From Acidobacteriota bacterium (GTDB taxonomy: Bacteria; Acidobacteriota; Holophagae; Holophagales; Holophagaceae), in contig JAJYRN010000001.1 in the NCBI GenBank assembly GCA_021794095.1, forward strand, positions 310,001 through 374,000: DNA of 64,000 nucleotides. The letters are read 5' to 3'. Position numbers and translations under genes: made by a program. How positions within the stretch are numbered: the first letter of the stretch is position 1; each line of letters opens with the position of its first letter. Below, one piece after another: positions 16,969-25,129 of the stretch. The notes beneath the pieces are model-generated. The model was given only the letters and a program-made list of their open reading frames with translations, was not told the origin of the DNA and did not search any database.

Positions 16969-18159
16969 CTAGACGAACAGTTCCAGGATGCCGTTGCTGA
17001 CGAGCATGCCGCGGGAGGTGAGGCACACGCGGTCCCCGTCCCAGTGGACGAGGCCCGCCTCGGCCAGGGCCCGGAGCCGGGCCTCCCAGGCGTCCACCAG
17101 GGGCACCCGATTCGCGGCGGCGGCGCGGCGGCGGAGCTCCGCCCAGTCCACGCCCCGGTTCAGGCGCAGGCCCAGGAGCGGGATCTCGGAGAGCGACTCG
17201 ATGGCATCGAGTTCCTGGATCTCCGGCGTGCCCCGGTCCTCGATCCAGGCCAGGATGACGGCGGATTCCGTCCACCGGAGGTCGCCCAGTTGGGAGGCGG
17301 CGCTCGGCCCCAGGCCCAGGTAGGGCCGCCGTTCCCAGTAGCGCGAATTGTGGCGGGACTCCGCACCGGGACGGGCGTAGTTGCTGATCTCGTAGGGCGG
17401 CAGGCCGAGGCGGGGCAGTTCGGCCTGGAGGGCCTCGAACACATCGGCCACTTCGTCCTCCGTGGGCAGGGCAAGCCGGCCCGCCTCCACCTCCGCCTTG
17501 AGTGGACAGCTTTTGTCAAGATCCAGCAGGTAGATGCTCAGATGTTCGAGGCCGGTCCCGGCGAGGGTGCGGGCGTCCTCCACGACCTTGGCCAGCGATT
17601 GCCCGGGAATGCCCACCATGAGATCCGCGCTGCGCCGCCGGAAGCCGGCCCGCTCGGCCAGGGCCAGCGCGTCGAGCGCCTGGGCCGCGCCATGGATGCG
17701 CCCCAGCCGGGCCAGCAGCCCGTCGTCCAGGGCCTGCACCCCGAGGCTGATGCGGTCCCAGCCCAGTTCCCGGGCCGCCTGCAGCCAGTCCAGACCAACA
17801 GTGCCGGGATTCGCCTCCAGGGTGGCCTCGGCGAGGGGACGGAGATCGAAGGCCGCCCGGAGATCAGCCGTGAGAGCAGCCAGCTCCTGACGCGTGAGCA
17901 GGGAAGGCGTGCCGCCCCCGAGGTAGAGGGTATCCACGGCGGGGTGCCCCAGGGCCTCGCCCCAGGCCCGGATCTCGCGGCGCAGGCGGGCCACGGTGGC
18001 GGACTGGAGCGCCCGGTCGCGGGTGGTGGTGAAGGAGCAGTAGGTGCAGCGGTCCAGGCAGAAGGGGATGTGCAGGTAGAGGCCGATCGGCTCCCGCTGG
18101 GCGGCCGCGCGCAGGTGGTCAGCATGGCGGCCGAGGGGCCCTGCACGGTCAGGGATCAA
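16969..18159 (-). CDS. hemW: HemW-like radical SAM protein
   Basis: A 396-residue radical SAM protein of the HemN/HemW family. The cluster-binding motif is PFCLDRCTYCSF (CX3CX2C) about residue 35, followed by LYLGGGTPSLL and the ANPGTVGLDWL strand. HemW proteins are heme chaperones, not true coproporphyrinogen dehydrogenases; the short N-terminus before the first cysteine fits HemW. The start overlaps the end of the upstream gene by 11 bases, so the pair is cotranscribed. Confidence 0.9.
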   Translation of the reverse strand: MIPDRAGPLGRHADHLRAAAQREPIGLYLHIPFCLDRCTYCSFTTTRDRALQSATVARLRREIRAWGEALGHPAVDTLYLGGGTPSLLTRQELAALTADLRAAFDLRPLAEATLEANPGTVGLDWLQAARELGWDRISLGVQALDDGLLARLGRIHGAAQALDALALAERAGFRRRSADLMVGIPGQSLAKVVEDARTLAGTGLEHLSIYLLDLDKSCPLKAEVEAGRLALPTEDEVADVFEALQAELPRLGLPPYEISNYARPGAESRHNSRYWERRPYLGLGPSAASQLGDLRWTESAVILAWIEDRGTPEIQELDAIESLSEIPLLGLRLNRGVDWAELRRRAAAANRVPLVDAWEARLRALAEAGLVHWDGDRVCLTSRGMLVSNGILELFV

Positions 18160-18880
18160 TCACCACCCGTTTCACATCGCGCCGGAGGGCGGCCACTTCC
18201 GCGGGGAAGCGCCAGGGCGGCTGCAGCGCATGGGCGGCGTCTTCCACCGCCTGGTAGCGGTGCAGAAGGAGGGCCTCGTTCGCGGGGCTAAGATCCCGGC
18301 CGCCGAGATGCAGTTCCAGCAGTTCGAGATTCTGGCGAAGGCGCCGGGCCTGCGGCTGGTAGAGGAACGTGGCCAGGAGCACCTGTCCGAAGGCCAGGCC
18401 CAGCAGGAGAAAGGCGCCGAGGATGGGCACGCGGAGCGCCAGGGCCTGGCCCAGGGCCAGCCACCAGCCCAGCAGCCCCAGGAGGGCCACGGCCAGCACG
18501 GGCAGGATGGGGCGGGCCCACAGGCCGCCATTCCACAGGCAGTCATCCACCAGAGAATCGGCGACTGCCTTGAGGATGCGTGTATCGTCCCGGCTCCGGG
18601 CCACGGCGAGCCGCTGATCCACGGCCTCCCAGGCCGCCCGCTGGACGGGGCTGAGGCCCGCCTCCCGCTGGTGGAGCGGGCGGCCGTGGCGTGGCTCCGA
18701 TGGCCCCATGCGCCCGGGTTCCAGCGCCGGTGGAGGCGGCGCCTCGGCCACGGCCGCACCCGGGGGGGGCGGTGTATCGGTGACGTGGGGCTGCCCCTGG
18801 GCATCGCGCCAGTGGTACATGGGCCGTGGCTGCACCAGCAGCGCCAGGGCGAACAGGCCCGCGCCCAGGCTCATGGCCAC
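18149..18880 (-). CDS. DUF4124-type membrane protein
   Basis: A 243-residue protein. An N-terminal hydrophobic segment is followed by MYHWRDAQGQPHVTDTPPPP, the pattern of DUF4124 domains, then a proline/alanine linker, two central hydrophobic helices (about residues 125-145 and 150-172) and a charged helical tail. It should be anchored in the inner membrane with the DUF4124 part outside. The start is GTG at 18880 or ATG at 18874. It lies 3 bases after gmhA and overlaps hemW. No function is known for the family. Confidence 0.75.
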   Translation of the reverse strand: MAMSLGAGLFALALLVQPRPMYHWRDAQGQPHVTDTPPPPGAAVAEAPPPPALEPGRMGPSEPRHGRPLHQREAGLSPVQRAAWEAVDQRLAVARSRDDTRILKAVADSLVDDCLWNGGLWARPILPVLAVALLGLLGWWLALGQALALRVPILGAFLLLGLAFGQVLLATFLYQPQARRLRQNLELLELHLGGRDLSPANEALLLHRYQAVEDAAHALQPPWRFPAEVAALRRDVKRVVIDP

Positions 18881-18883
18881 GGC

Positions 18884-19447
18884 TCAGAAGGCGGCATCCA
18901 GGGCCTCGCACCAGAAGTGGTAGACCATCTGGTGCACTTCCTGGATGCGTGCCGTGACCGTGGAGGGCACCACCAGGGCATCGTCCACCTGGTCCTTCAA
19001 CTTGCCTCCATCGCGGCCGAGGAGGCCCAGGGTGTGCAGGCCCAGGCCCTTCGCGGCCTCCACGGCCCGAAGCACATTCGGGCTGTTGCCGGAGGTGGAG
19101 ATGCCGATCAGCAGATCCCCCGGGCGGCCGAGGGCCTCCACCTGCCGGGAGAAGATCTGGTCGAAGCCGTAGTCGTTGCCGATGGCGGTGAGGGCGGAGG
19201 TGTCCGTGGTGAGGGCGATGCCGGCCAGGGCCCGGCGCTCCTTGAGGTAGCGCCCGCTCAGCTCGGCGGCCAGGTGCTGGGCGTCGGCGGCGCTGCCGCC
19301 GTTCCCGCAGACGAGGATGCGGCAGCCGCGCCGCAGCCGTTCGGCCATGTCGTCCGCCTGGCGGAGGATGTGCCCCACTTCCGCCTCGAAGAAGGCTTGT
19401 TTGAGGACGATGGAAGCCTGGACCTGCGCGAGGAGGGTCTGTCGCAT
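18884..19447 (-). CDS. gmhA: phosphoheptose isomerase
   Basis: A 187-residue SIS-domain enzyme that turns sedoheptulose-7-phosphate into D-glycero-D-manno-heptose-7-phosphate for LPS core or S-layer sugars. Marks: [20 protein letters not shown] near residue 55, [14 protein letters not shown] near residue 118 and the terminal [15 protein letters not shown]. The longer open frame upstream overlaps the divergent cytochrome gene, so the ATG at 19447 is the start. It supports an outer membrane with heptose-containing glycans. Confidence 0.93.
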   Translation of the reverse strand: MRQTLLAQVQASIVLKQAFFEAEVGHILRQADDMAERLRRGCRILVCGNGGSAADAQHLAAELSGRYLKERRALAGIALTTDTSALTAIGNDYGFDQIFSRQVEALGRPGDLLIGISTSGNSPNVLRAVEAAKGLGLHTLGLLGRDGGKLKDQVDDALVVPSTVTARIQEVHQMVYHFWCEALDAAF

Positions 19448-19535
19448 GGCTGGGATTGTGACAGGAAATGCGGTCCACATTTCTGGGCAAGGCTGGCAGA
19501 CTGCGGGAGTACCTGCCCAATACGAGGCCCGCCCC

Positions 19536-20606
19536 ATGGAGTGGTTCGCCGCCAAGCATGCCCTTCTGGCCCACCTGCCGGTGGCGGCCGGACTTCTGCT
19601 GCCCCTGGCCCTGGTGGCCGCTCTGCGGCCCGGGCGGGGCATCCGGCCCTGGTGGACCGCCTGCCGCTACCTCGGCTGGGCGGGCCTGCTGGGCCTGCTG
19701 ACCTCCCTGTTCAGCGGCTGGGCCCTGGCCCGCGCCCAGGGATACCTCATCCCCGGCCATTGGCTGCCGCAGGGTGCCACCCCGGATCTGCAGCGGCACC
19801 TCCTCTACTCCGCGGCGGCCCTGCCAGTGGCCGTGGCCGGCCTGTGGGCCATGCATCGCCCGCGCAAAGAACACCAGGGGCTGGGCGTCCTGCCGCTCTT
19901 CCTGGGGCTGATCTGGGCCTCGCTCGTCCTGATGGCCGGCTGGACCGGCGAACAGCTGGCACACCCGGGCCCGGGCCTCGCCCGCCTGCCCCTCCCTCAG
20001 CCCGCGCCGGCCGCCCCCGTCCCGTCCCGTCCCGTGCCGCCCCCGGTGAATCCCGAAGCGGCTCTCCCCATCCGCGCCCTGGACTATGCGGCCCTCCAGC
20101 CCATCGGGACCGAACTCATGAAATCGCAGGCTCATGGCGGGCGCTGGATCCGCCTGTGGGCGGACGATGCCGCCGCGGCGGCCTACCGCACGGGGAGTCC
20201 CCTGCCCGAGGGCTCCCTCGTGGTCATGAGCAGCGTGGAGGACCGCTGGGGGCGCCCCGGACCGGACCCAGGCCCCCTCTATGCCCTGGAGATGAAGGGC
20301 GGGCAACCCCGGCTCACCTTCTACTGGCCGCGGGTGCCCGCAGCCCGCCTCGCCGAGACGGGGGGACAGGCGCGCGTCTACTGGCGCAGCCCGGATCCTC
20401 ACCTGGACGCCTGTCTGGCCTGTCACGCCGGTGGTCTGCTGACCGATCCGATGACCCGCAGCCGGTGGAAGAGCCCATCCCAGCCGAAGGGCGCCGTGCC
20501 CCCGGCTCCGAAACCTTCCACGCCGCCGGCAGGGACCGGCAAGAAGCCAAGCGGGGTCGCGCCTGGAACGGCCCCTTCCCCGGGCCCCGCGATGCCTAAT
20601 CAATGA
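19536..20606 (+). CDS. membrane-anchored cytochrome P460-like protein
   Basis: A 356-residue protein in two parts. The first ~140 residues hold four hydrophobic segments, beginning [19 protein letters not shown], similar to DUF2231-type membrane domains. After a long proline/alanine linker comes a globular part with [17 protein letters not shown] and a single heme-attachment motif CLACHAGG about residue 293, placed like the CxxCH of cytochrome P460 domains. The tail is proline-rich and disordered. It probably shuttles electrons or detoxifies small nitrogen or oxygen species at the periplasmic face; that is inference. No partner genes adjoin it. Confidence 0.7.
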   Translation: MEWFAAKHALLAHLPVAAGLLLPLALVAALRPGRGIRPWWTACRYLGWAGLLGLLTSLFSGWALARAQGYLIPGHWLPQGATPDLQRHLLYSAAALPVAVAGLWAMHRPRKEHQGLGVLPLFLGLIWASLVLMAGWTGEQLAHPGPGLARLPLPQPAPAAPVPSRPVPPPVNPEAALPIRALDYAALQPIGTELMKSQAHGGRWIRLWADDAAAAAYRTGSPLPEGSLVVMSSVEDRWGRPGPDPGPLYALEMKGGQPRLTFYWPRVPAARLAETGGQARVYWRSPDPHLDACLACHAGGLLTDPMTRSRWKSPSQPKGAVPPAPKPSTPPAGTGKKPSGVAPGTAPSPGPAMPNQ

Positions 20607-20812
20607 CGAATTTGCCGGTATCAATGATGGTGATCTCGGTACCATCCCGCGCTTCGGCCAAATCCAGGTTGAAAAGCCAAGGCAACCGGTGATGGACGGT
20701 GATGAACGGTGATGAAACGATCATCAGCACGCATGCTTCGATGGCGTGGATCGGCAGTATCAGCCTGGGTCTGCCATGGAGCCCATGTGCAGGTTGCAGC
20801 AGCCAGAGGCAA
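20596..20812 (-). pseudogene. 3' remnant of an unrecognised minus-strand gene
   Basis: Reading the minus strand, an open frame of ~70 codons ends LAEARDGTEITIIDTGKF plus three residues and TAG at 20596-20598, overlapping the convergent cytochrome gene by 11 bases. The last ~35 codons look like genuine coding sequence, whereas no start codon or upstream body exists and the frame closes about 16 bases from the group II intron 3' end. I read it as the tail of a gene lost by rearrangement. I cannot name the family. Confidence 0.35.
20688..20717 (+). repeat. three tandem copies of a 10-base unit
   Basis: GGTGATGGAC, GGTGATGAAC and GGTGATGAAA follow one another directly. A 15-base part (20698-20712) recurs in inverted orientation at 22431-22445, ending exactly at the group II intron 5' boundary. 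Confidence 0.7.
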
Positions 20813-20869
20813 GGTCAAGCAGCTCTTAGTCGGGTAGGCCGGGGTGGTTGCCCACCTCGGCCCCCCTCG

Positions 20870-20902
20870 GATCCGGGCGTGCGGGACTACCGCACCCGGC
20901 TC
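20870..20902 (-). ncRNA. group II intron domain V
   Basis: A 33-base hairpin on the minus strand with the invariant AGC near its 5' side and a TAGT-type loop, 41 bases before the proposed 3' splice site. This is the catalytic heart of the ribozyme and the strongest mark that fixes the class and orientation of the element. Confidence 0.85.
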
Positions 20903-20908
20903 TTCGCA

Positions 20909-21836
20909 TCACGGGTTCGCTGCGTGGTTCAGGAGTGATCGGTAGGTGATGGGTTTGGGCAAAGGATATCGCTCAAGGATGCGATTCATCTTGCCCCAGT
21001 TGACCTTCGCCCGCTGGGACCTCCGGTCCAGCCATTTCCTCCAGAGCCTCGTCACCCGATAGTGAAAGTTGCCCAGCGACTTCGAGTTTCCGGTGATCCC
21101 GTAATACTGGAAGTGCCCGCGCAGTTTCTGCCATAAGGCCCGCTGTTGCTCCTTCAGTGGCCGGTGCCGATTCCTGCTCATCCATTCGCCTATTCGCTTG
21201 ATTGCTCGGCTGAATCGGCTCTTGGCGGTCTTTCGTTTTACCACCCATCTCCCATTCTTCGAGGTTCCCCAGTAATGGGTGAACCCCAGGAAGTCGAAGT
21301 GCCCCGGTCGCCTGTCCGGCGGGTCCTTTGGGCCTCGTGGCTTGCTGAATTGCACAAGTCTTGTCTTCTCCGGGTGGAGTGTAAGACCGTACTTCTCAAA
21401 CCGCTTGGGCAACACTGCATGCACCCTTCTGGCATCCACCTCCAGTTCGAAGCCCATGATGAAATCGTCCGCATACCGAACGAGGAAGGCCCGGCCTTGC
21501 AGCCGTGACTTTACCTCCCTCTCGAACCACACATCGAGAACCTCGTGCAGGTAGATATTCGCCAACAGAGGTGAAATGACGCCACCCTGCGGGGTTCCGG
21601 TCTCGGGATGTGTGATGCACCCCTTGTCCAGGACTCCCGCTTTCAGCCACTTCCCGATCAGGCGTTTGATCACCCCATCTTGCATCCGTTTGGCCAGGAT
21701 TTCTCGGAGATGCGCATGATCCAGCTTGTCGAAATATTGCCGGATGTCCGCGTCCAGAACCCACCCCCCATTCATACCCATCAACTGCTATCCGTCGTTG
21801 TTTCGTCGAGACGCTTGTGGGATCTGATGCTCCCAT
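20909..21836 (-). pseudogene. ltrA: group II intron reverse transcriptase/maturase, internally deleted
   Basis: The C-terminal 291 residues are intact from GGWVLDADIRQYFDKLDHAHL, split at the DIR core, through the catalytic YADD (FLVRYADDFIMGF) to the maturase domain ending KPITYRSLLNHAANP. The N-terminus is found separately at 21836 as MGASDPTSVSTKQRRIA, the usual opening of these proteins. The roughly 110-120 residues between (RT0 and RT1 blocks) are missing, and the two parts are in different frames at about 21786. A TTG at 21784 could restart translation, but without RT0-RT1 the enzyme should not prime. No HNH endonuclease domain is present. Confidence 0.85.
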
Positions 21837-22430
21837 CGTCTTTCCCTCCGACAGTTCCGTGATCCGGCAGCCCCTTCGCTCCGACGGGTCCCTACGGACT
21901 GGTTCCCCGCCTTCCTCGCTACTACTGGCTGCTCCGACTTCCCGATGCCCCTCCCGCCGCGCTTCGTTGCCTTCGTTTGGCGGTACCACCCAAGTGCCCG
22001 TTGTTCGTCTCTCCCATGGGCGTCGGCACGCCACCCAGAGCCAGGGTTCTTTGGTTCGTGGCTTCCCCAACCACGCTGTGTCGATGGAGACACCTGGATC
22101 TCCCAGGTTCCTGTGGAACCCCTATGCCCACATGCCCTGCTCTTTGACCCCGACGGAACCCTTGGGCCTAGCCCTTACGACCCGCAGGTGCTGCCTTCCG
22201 GACAGTGAACGCCGTCGGCTTCCGTACTCAGATGCTTTCGGGGCTCGATCACACGGCCTATGGGCCCCCTGTCTACGCTTCGCAGAGTCGGTCGCCCTTC
22301 CCTACGCAAGACTCGGTTCCGGCTGCTGGCCTGCTTTGCCGGGCGGGCACTTTGACCCGCTGGGTCCCCTTACGAGGTTTCCGTTTGACTATGTCATCCT
22401 TCCTCCCCGCCCAGGCTTGGCCTGGCGCAC

Positions 22431-22544
22431 TCACCGTTCATCACCGGCAACAGGCCGTTTGCCGTTCTCTGCGTCTTCTGTGCGCCTCTGCGTGCGCTGT
22501 GTTCCCGCTCGTTGCCCCTGGAAGCAAAGCTCACGACCTCGGGA
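22431..22544 (-). other. spacer between ftsK and the intron
   Basis: The 5' exon side of the intron. On the minus strand CGGCAA and TTGCCG form a 6-bp hairpin with an 8-base loop ending 15 bases before the intron, possibly the ftsK terminator. A low-complexity run with repeated CTCTGCG/CTTCTGTGCGCCTCTGCG units occupies about 22467-22500 on the plus strand. No gene is seen. Confidence 0.4.
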
Positions 22545-25088
22545 CTACTCGGCCTCGACCAGGACTTCCCGGGGCTTGCCGGCGCCGCGGTCGGGGCCGA
22601 CGATGCCTTCCTCTTCCATGCGGTCAATGAGCCGGGCAGCGCGGCCGTAGCCGAGGTTGAGCTTGCGCTGAAGGAGGCTGGTACTTGCTTTCCGCTCGCG
22701 CCGCACCACGGCGAGGGCCCGCACGTAGATGTCATCCACGCCGCCCGCATCGTCTTCGTCGAGCAGGGCCGCTTCCTCCTCGGTCTCCATGGCGCTGATG
22801 AGGGCCTGGTTGTAGTCCGGCCGGCCCCGTTCCCGCAGCCAGGTGACGAGGCGCAGGGTCTCCTCCTCCGTGAGGAAGGGCGCGTGGATGCGCTTCGGAT
22901 GGCTGGCACCATTGGGTAGGAAGAGGGCATCGCCCGCGCCCAGCAGTTGTTCGCCGCCGCCGGCATCGAGGATGGTGCGGCTGTCAATCTTGGTGCGCAC
23001 CCGGTAGCTGAGGCGGCTGGGCAGGTTGGCCTTGATGACGCCCGTGACCACATCCACGCTGGGGCGCTGGGTGGCGAGGATGAGGTGGATGCCCACGGCG
23101 CGCGCCTTCTGGGCGATGCGGGCGATGCTGTCCTCCACCTCGCTGCGGGCCACCATCATCAGATCGGCCAACTCGTCAATGACCACCAGCACGTGGGGCA
23201 GCGCCTCCAGGGAAGCGGGGCGGTCGGGCCAGCGGGGATTCGGCGTGCGTTCGGAAAGGTCGAGATGGCCGCCGGCCTCGGCGACCTTGACGTTGAAGCT
23301 CTTGAGGTCGCGCACGGAGAGCAGGGCCAGCCGCCGGTAGCGGTCCTCCATCTGGGCCACCACCCACTTGAGGACGCGGCCAGCCTCCTTCATGTCCGTC
23401 ACCACCGGGGCCCACAGGTGCGGGATGTCCTCGTAGACGCCCAGTTCCACCATCTTGGGATCCACCAGGATGAGCTTCACCTCGTCGGGCAGGGCGCGCA
23501 CGAGGATGGAACAGATCATGGCGTTCACGCCCACGCTCTTGCCGCTGCCGGTGCTGCCGCCGATGAGCAGGTGCGGCATCTTGTTCAGGTCGGCCACCAC
23601 GGGATTCCCGGCGATGTCCTTGCCCAGGGCCAGCTGGAGCAGGCCGCCCGCGTTGCGGAAAGCAGGGCTGTCAATGACCTCGCGGAAGGTGATGATCTCC
23701 CGCACGGGGTTGGGCACCTCGATGCCCACGAGGTTCTTGCCGGGAATGCGGTCCATGCGCACCGCCTCGGCCTGGAGGGCCAGGGCCAGATCCTCCTCCA
23801 TGCCCAGGATGCGCGACAGCGGGATGCCAGCGTCGGGCTGGAACTCGAAGACGGTGACCACCGGTCCCGGCTGCATCCCGGTGACGGCGCCCTTGATCTT
23901 GAATTCGGACAGTTTCTGTCCAATGTGATCCTTGATATTCTCCAGCAGGGCCGGATCCACGCGGGCGTGCTGGCCGGGCGGATCGAAGAGGCGGCGCGGC
24001 GGCAGCGTCTCCCGTTCCGCCAGGGTGGGCTTGGGCGGCTCCGGCGGAGGCGGCGCGGGGAGCGGCCGGGCGGGCGTGGGCTCCGTCAAGGGCAGCGGCG
24101 GTTGTACGATCTCCCGGCCGAAGCGATCCCGCGCCACCCGGGCCTGCGCCACAGTGGGTTTCGGTGGTGGAGGCGGGGGCGCCTGGGCGAGCAGGCGGGC
24201 CCGGTAGGGGCCCTCGGTTGGACGCAGCACAGGTGTGGGCGGCTGGGCCTCGAGCACGGGACCGGTGGCGTCCAGCCGGAGGGACTGGATGGGGGGCAGG
24301 AGATCCTCGGCCCGCAGGAGCGGCTGTTTCTTCCGCAGGTCGGCGGTCTCCAGTTCGGCCCGGAGCAGCGACTCACGCTGGTCTTCCAGGCCCTGCTGGC
24401 GCGCGGCCAAGACCTGGAGATCCCGGGCATCGCCGGCATCAAGCTCGGGCTGCTCCCCACTGCGGTTCCGCAGGAAGGGGCGCTGGATCATGCTCAGGAA
24501 GCCGCGGACCCCCCGGCGGGGCATGGGGCGCAGCCAGGGCCAGGCCCGTTCGCCCAGCCAGCGGGCCAGCAGGCGGCCCAGGGCGCGGGTGAGGGAGGGC
24601 GCCAGCACCAGGGCGCAGATGACGAAATCCAGGGCCACCAGCAGCGGCAGGCCCACGGGGCCAAGGATGCGGCGGTGGGGCGGCCACAGCATGCTGCCCA
24701 GCCAGCCGCCCCAGCCGCCCCAGCGGAGCTGAAGGCTGCTACCAGCGGCATCCTGCCAGACCCGCGCGCCCAGGCCGCCCAGGGCCGTCCAGGCGCCCAG
24801 GGCGAGACCCAGCCAGGCCAACCGCCCGGGCCAGCGGGCCCCTTTCCGGGGCCAGGCTTCCCACAACAGGTAGAACGGCACGATCCAGGCCCCCACCCCG
24901 GCAAGGGTCTGCAGAAGCCCGGCCAGCATGGCGCCCAGGGTGCCGCAGAGGTTGTGGACCGGCGCCACGGCGGAACCCTGGGTGAAGGGATTGGGATCCA
25001 GCGGGTAGTAGCTGGCCAGCGAGAGGATGAGCAGCAGCGCCAGGAACGCGCCCAGCGCCCGCAGCACCCACCGGCCGACTCCCTGCAA
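22545..25088 (-). CDS. ftsK: DNA translocase FtsK
   Basis: A DNA pump for chromosome segregation at the division septum, about 847 residues. Four membrane helices lie in the first ~200 residues, then a charged proline-rich linker, the motor domain with Walker A GGSTGSGKSVGVNAM near residue 510 and Walker B KLILVDPKMVELG, and a C-terminal gamma winged-helix domain ending in NLGYGRAARLIDRMEEEGIV. The start is a TTG at 25088 preceded by GGAGG; the frame open to 25199 overlaps the upstream deacetylase gene. The gene ends just before a group II intron insertion, which does not interrupt it. Confidence 0.95.
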   Translation of the reverse strand: MQGVGRWVLRALGAFLALLLILSLASYYPLDPNPFTQGSAVAPVHNLCGTLGAMLAGLLQTLAGVGAWIVPFYLLWEAWPRKGARWPGRLAWLGLALGAWTALGGLGARVWQDAAGSSLQLRWGGWGGWLGSMLWPPHRRILGPVGLPLLVALDFVICALVLAPSLTRALGRLLARWLGERAWPWLRPMPRRGVRGFLSMIQRPFLRNRSGEQPELDAGDARDLQVLAARQQGLEDQRESLLRAELETADLRKKQPLLRAEDLLPPIQSLRLDATGPVLEAQPPTPVLRPTEGPYRARLLAQAPPPPPPKPTVAQARVARDRFGREIVQPPLPLTEPTPARPLPAPPPPEPPKPTLAERETLPPRRLFDPPGQHARVDPALLENIKDHIGQKLSEFKIKGAVTGMQPGPVVTVFEFQPDAGIPLSRILGMEEDLALALQAEAVRMDRIPGKNLVGIEVPNPVREIITFREVIDSPAFRNAGGLLQLALGKDIAGNPVVADLNKMPHLLIGGSTGSGKSVGVNAMICSILVRALPDEVKLILVDPKMVELGVYEDIPHLWAPVVTDMKEAGRVLKWVVAQMEDRYRRLALLSVRDLKSFNVKVAEAGGHLDLSERTPNPRWPDRPASLEALPHVLVVIDELADLMMVARSEVEDSIARIAQKARAVGIHLILATQRPSVDVVTGVIKANLPSRLSYRVRTKIDSRTILDAGGGEQLLGAGDALFLPNGASHPKRIHAPFLTEEETLRLVTWLRERGRPDYNQALISAMETEEEAALLDEDDAGGVDDIYVRALAVVRRERKASTSLLQRKLNLGYGRAARLIDRMEEEGIVGPDRGAGKPREVLVEAE

Positions 25089-25129
25089 CGCGCCTCCGCG
25101 ATGATCGGCTTTCAGTGTAGCGCAGGTAT

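Larger units (their letters stand above)
20829..22430 (-). mobile_element. group II intron with defective reverse transcriptase
   Basis: On the minus strand the element starts with GTGCGCC at 22430, the usual group II 5' end, and runs through a structured domain I-III region (22430 to about 21840). The protein gene lies in the domain IV position. Domain V (20870-20902) has the catalytic AGC and the paired arms GAGCCGGGTGCGG / CCCGCACGCCCGG, and domain VI ends in CCTACCCGAC at 20829 with the branch-point A in CCTACC. At about 1.6 kb it is shorter than full-length relatives because the reverse transcriptase gene is internally deleted. The ribozyme parts look complete, so it could still splice if maturase is supplied in trans. 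Confidence 0.88.

Noticed and set aside
16105-18291. 728-codon plus-strand frame across EamA and hemW
   Set aside because: It crosses two clear minus-strand genes and is rich in Gln/His/Gly without domains.
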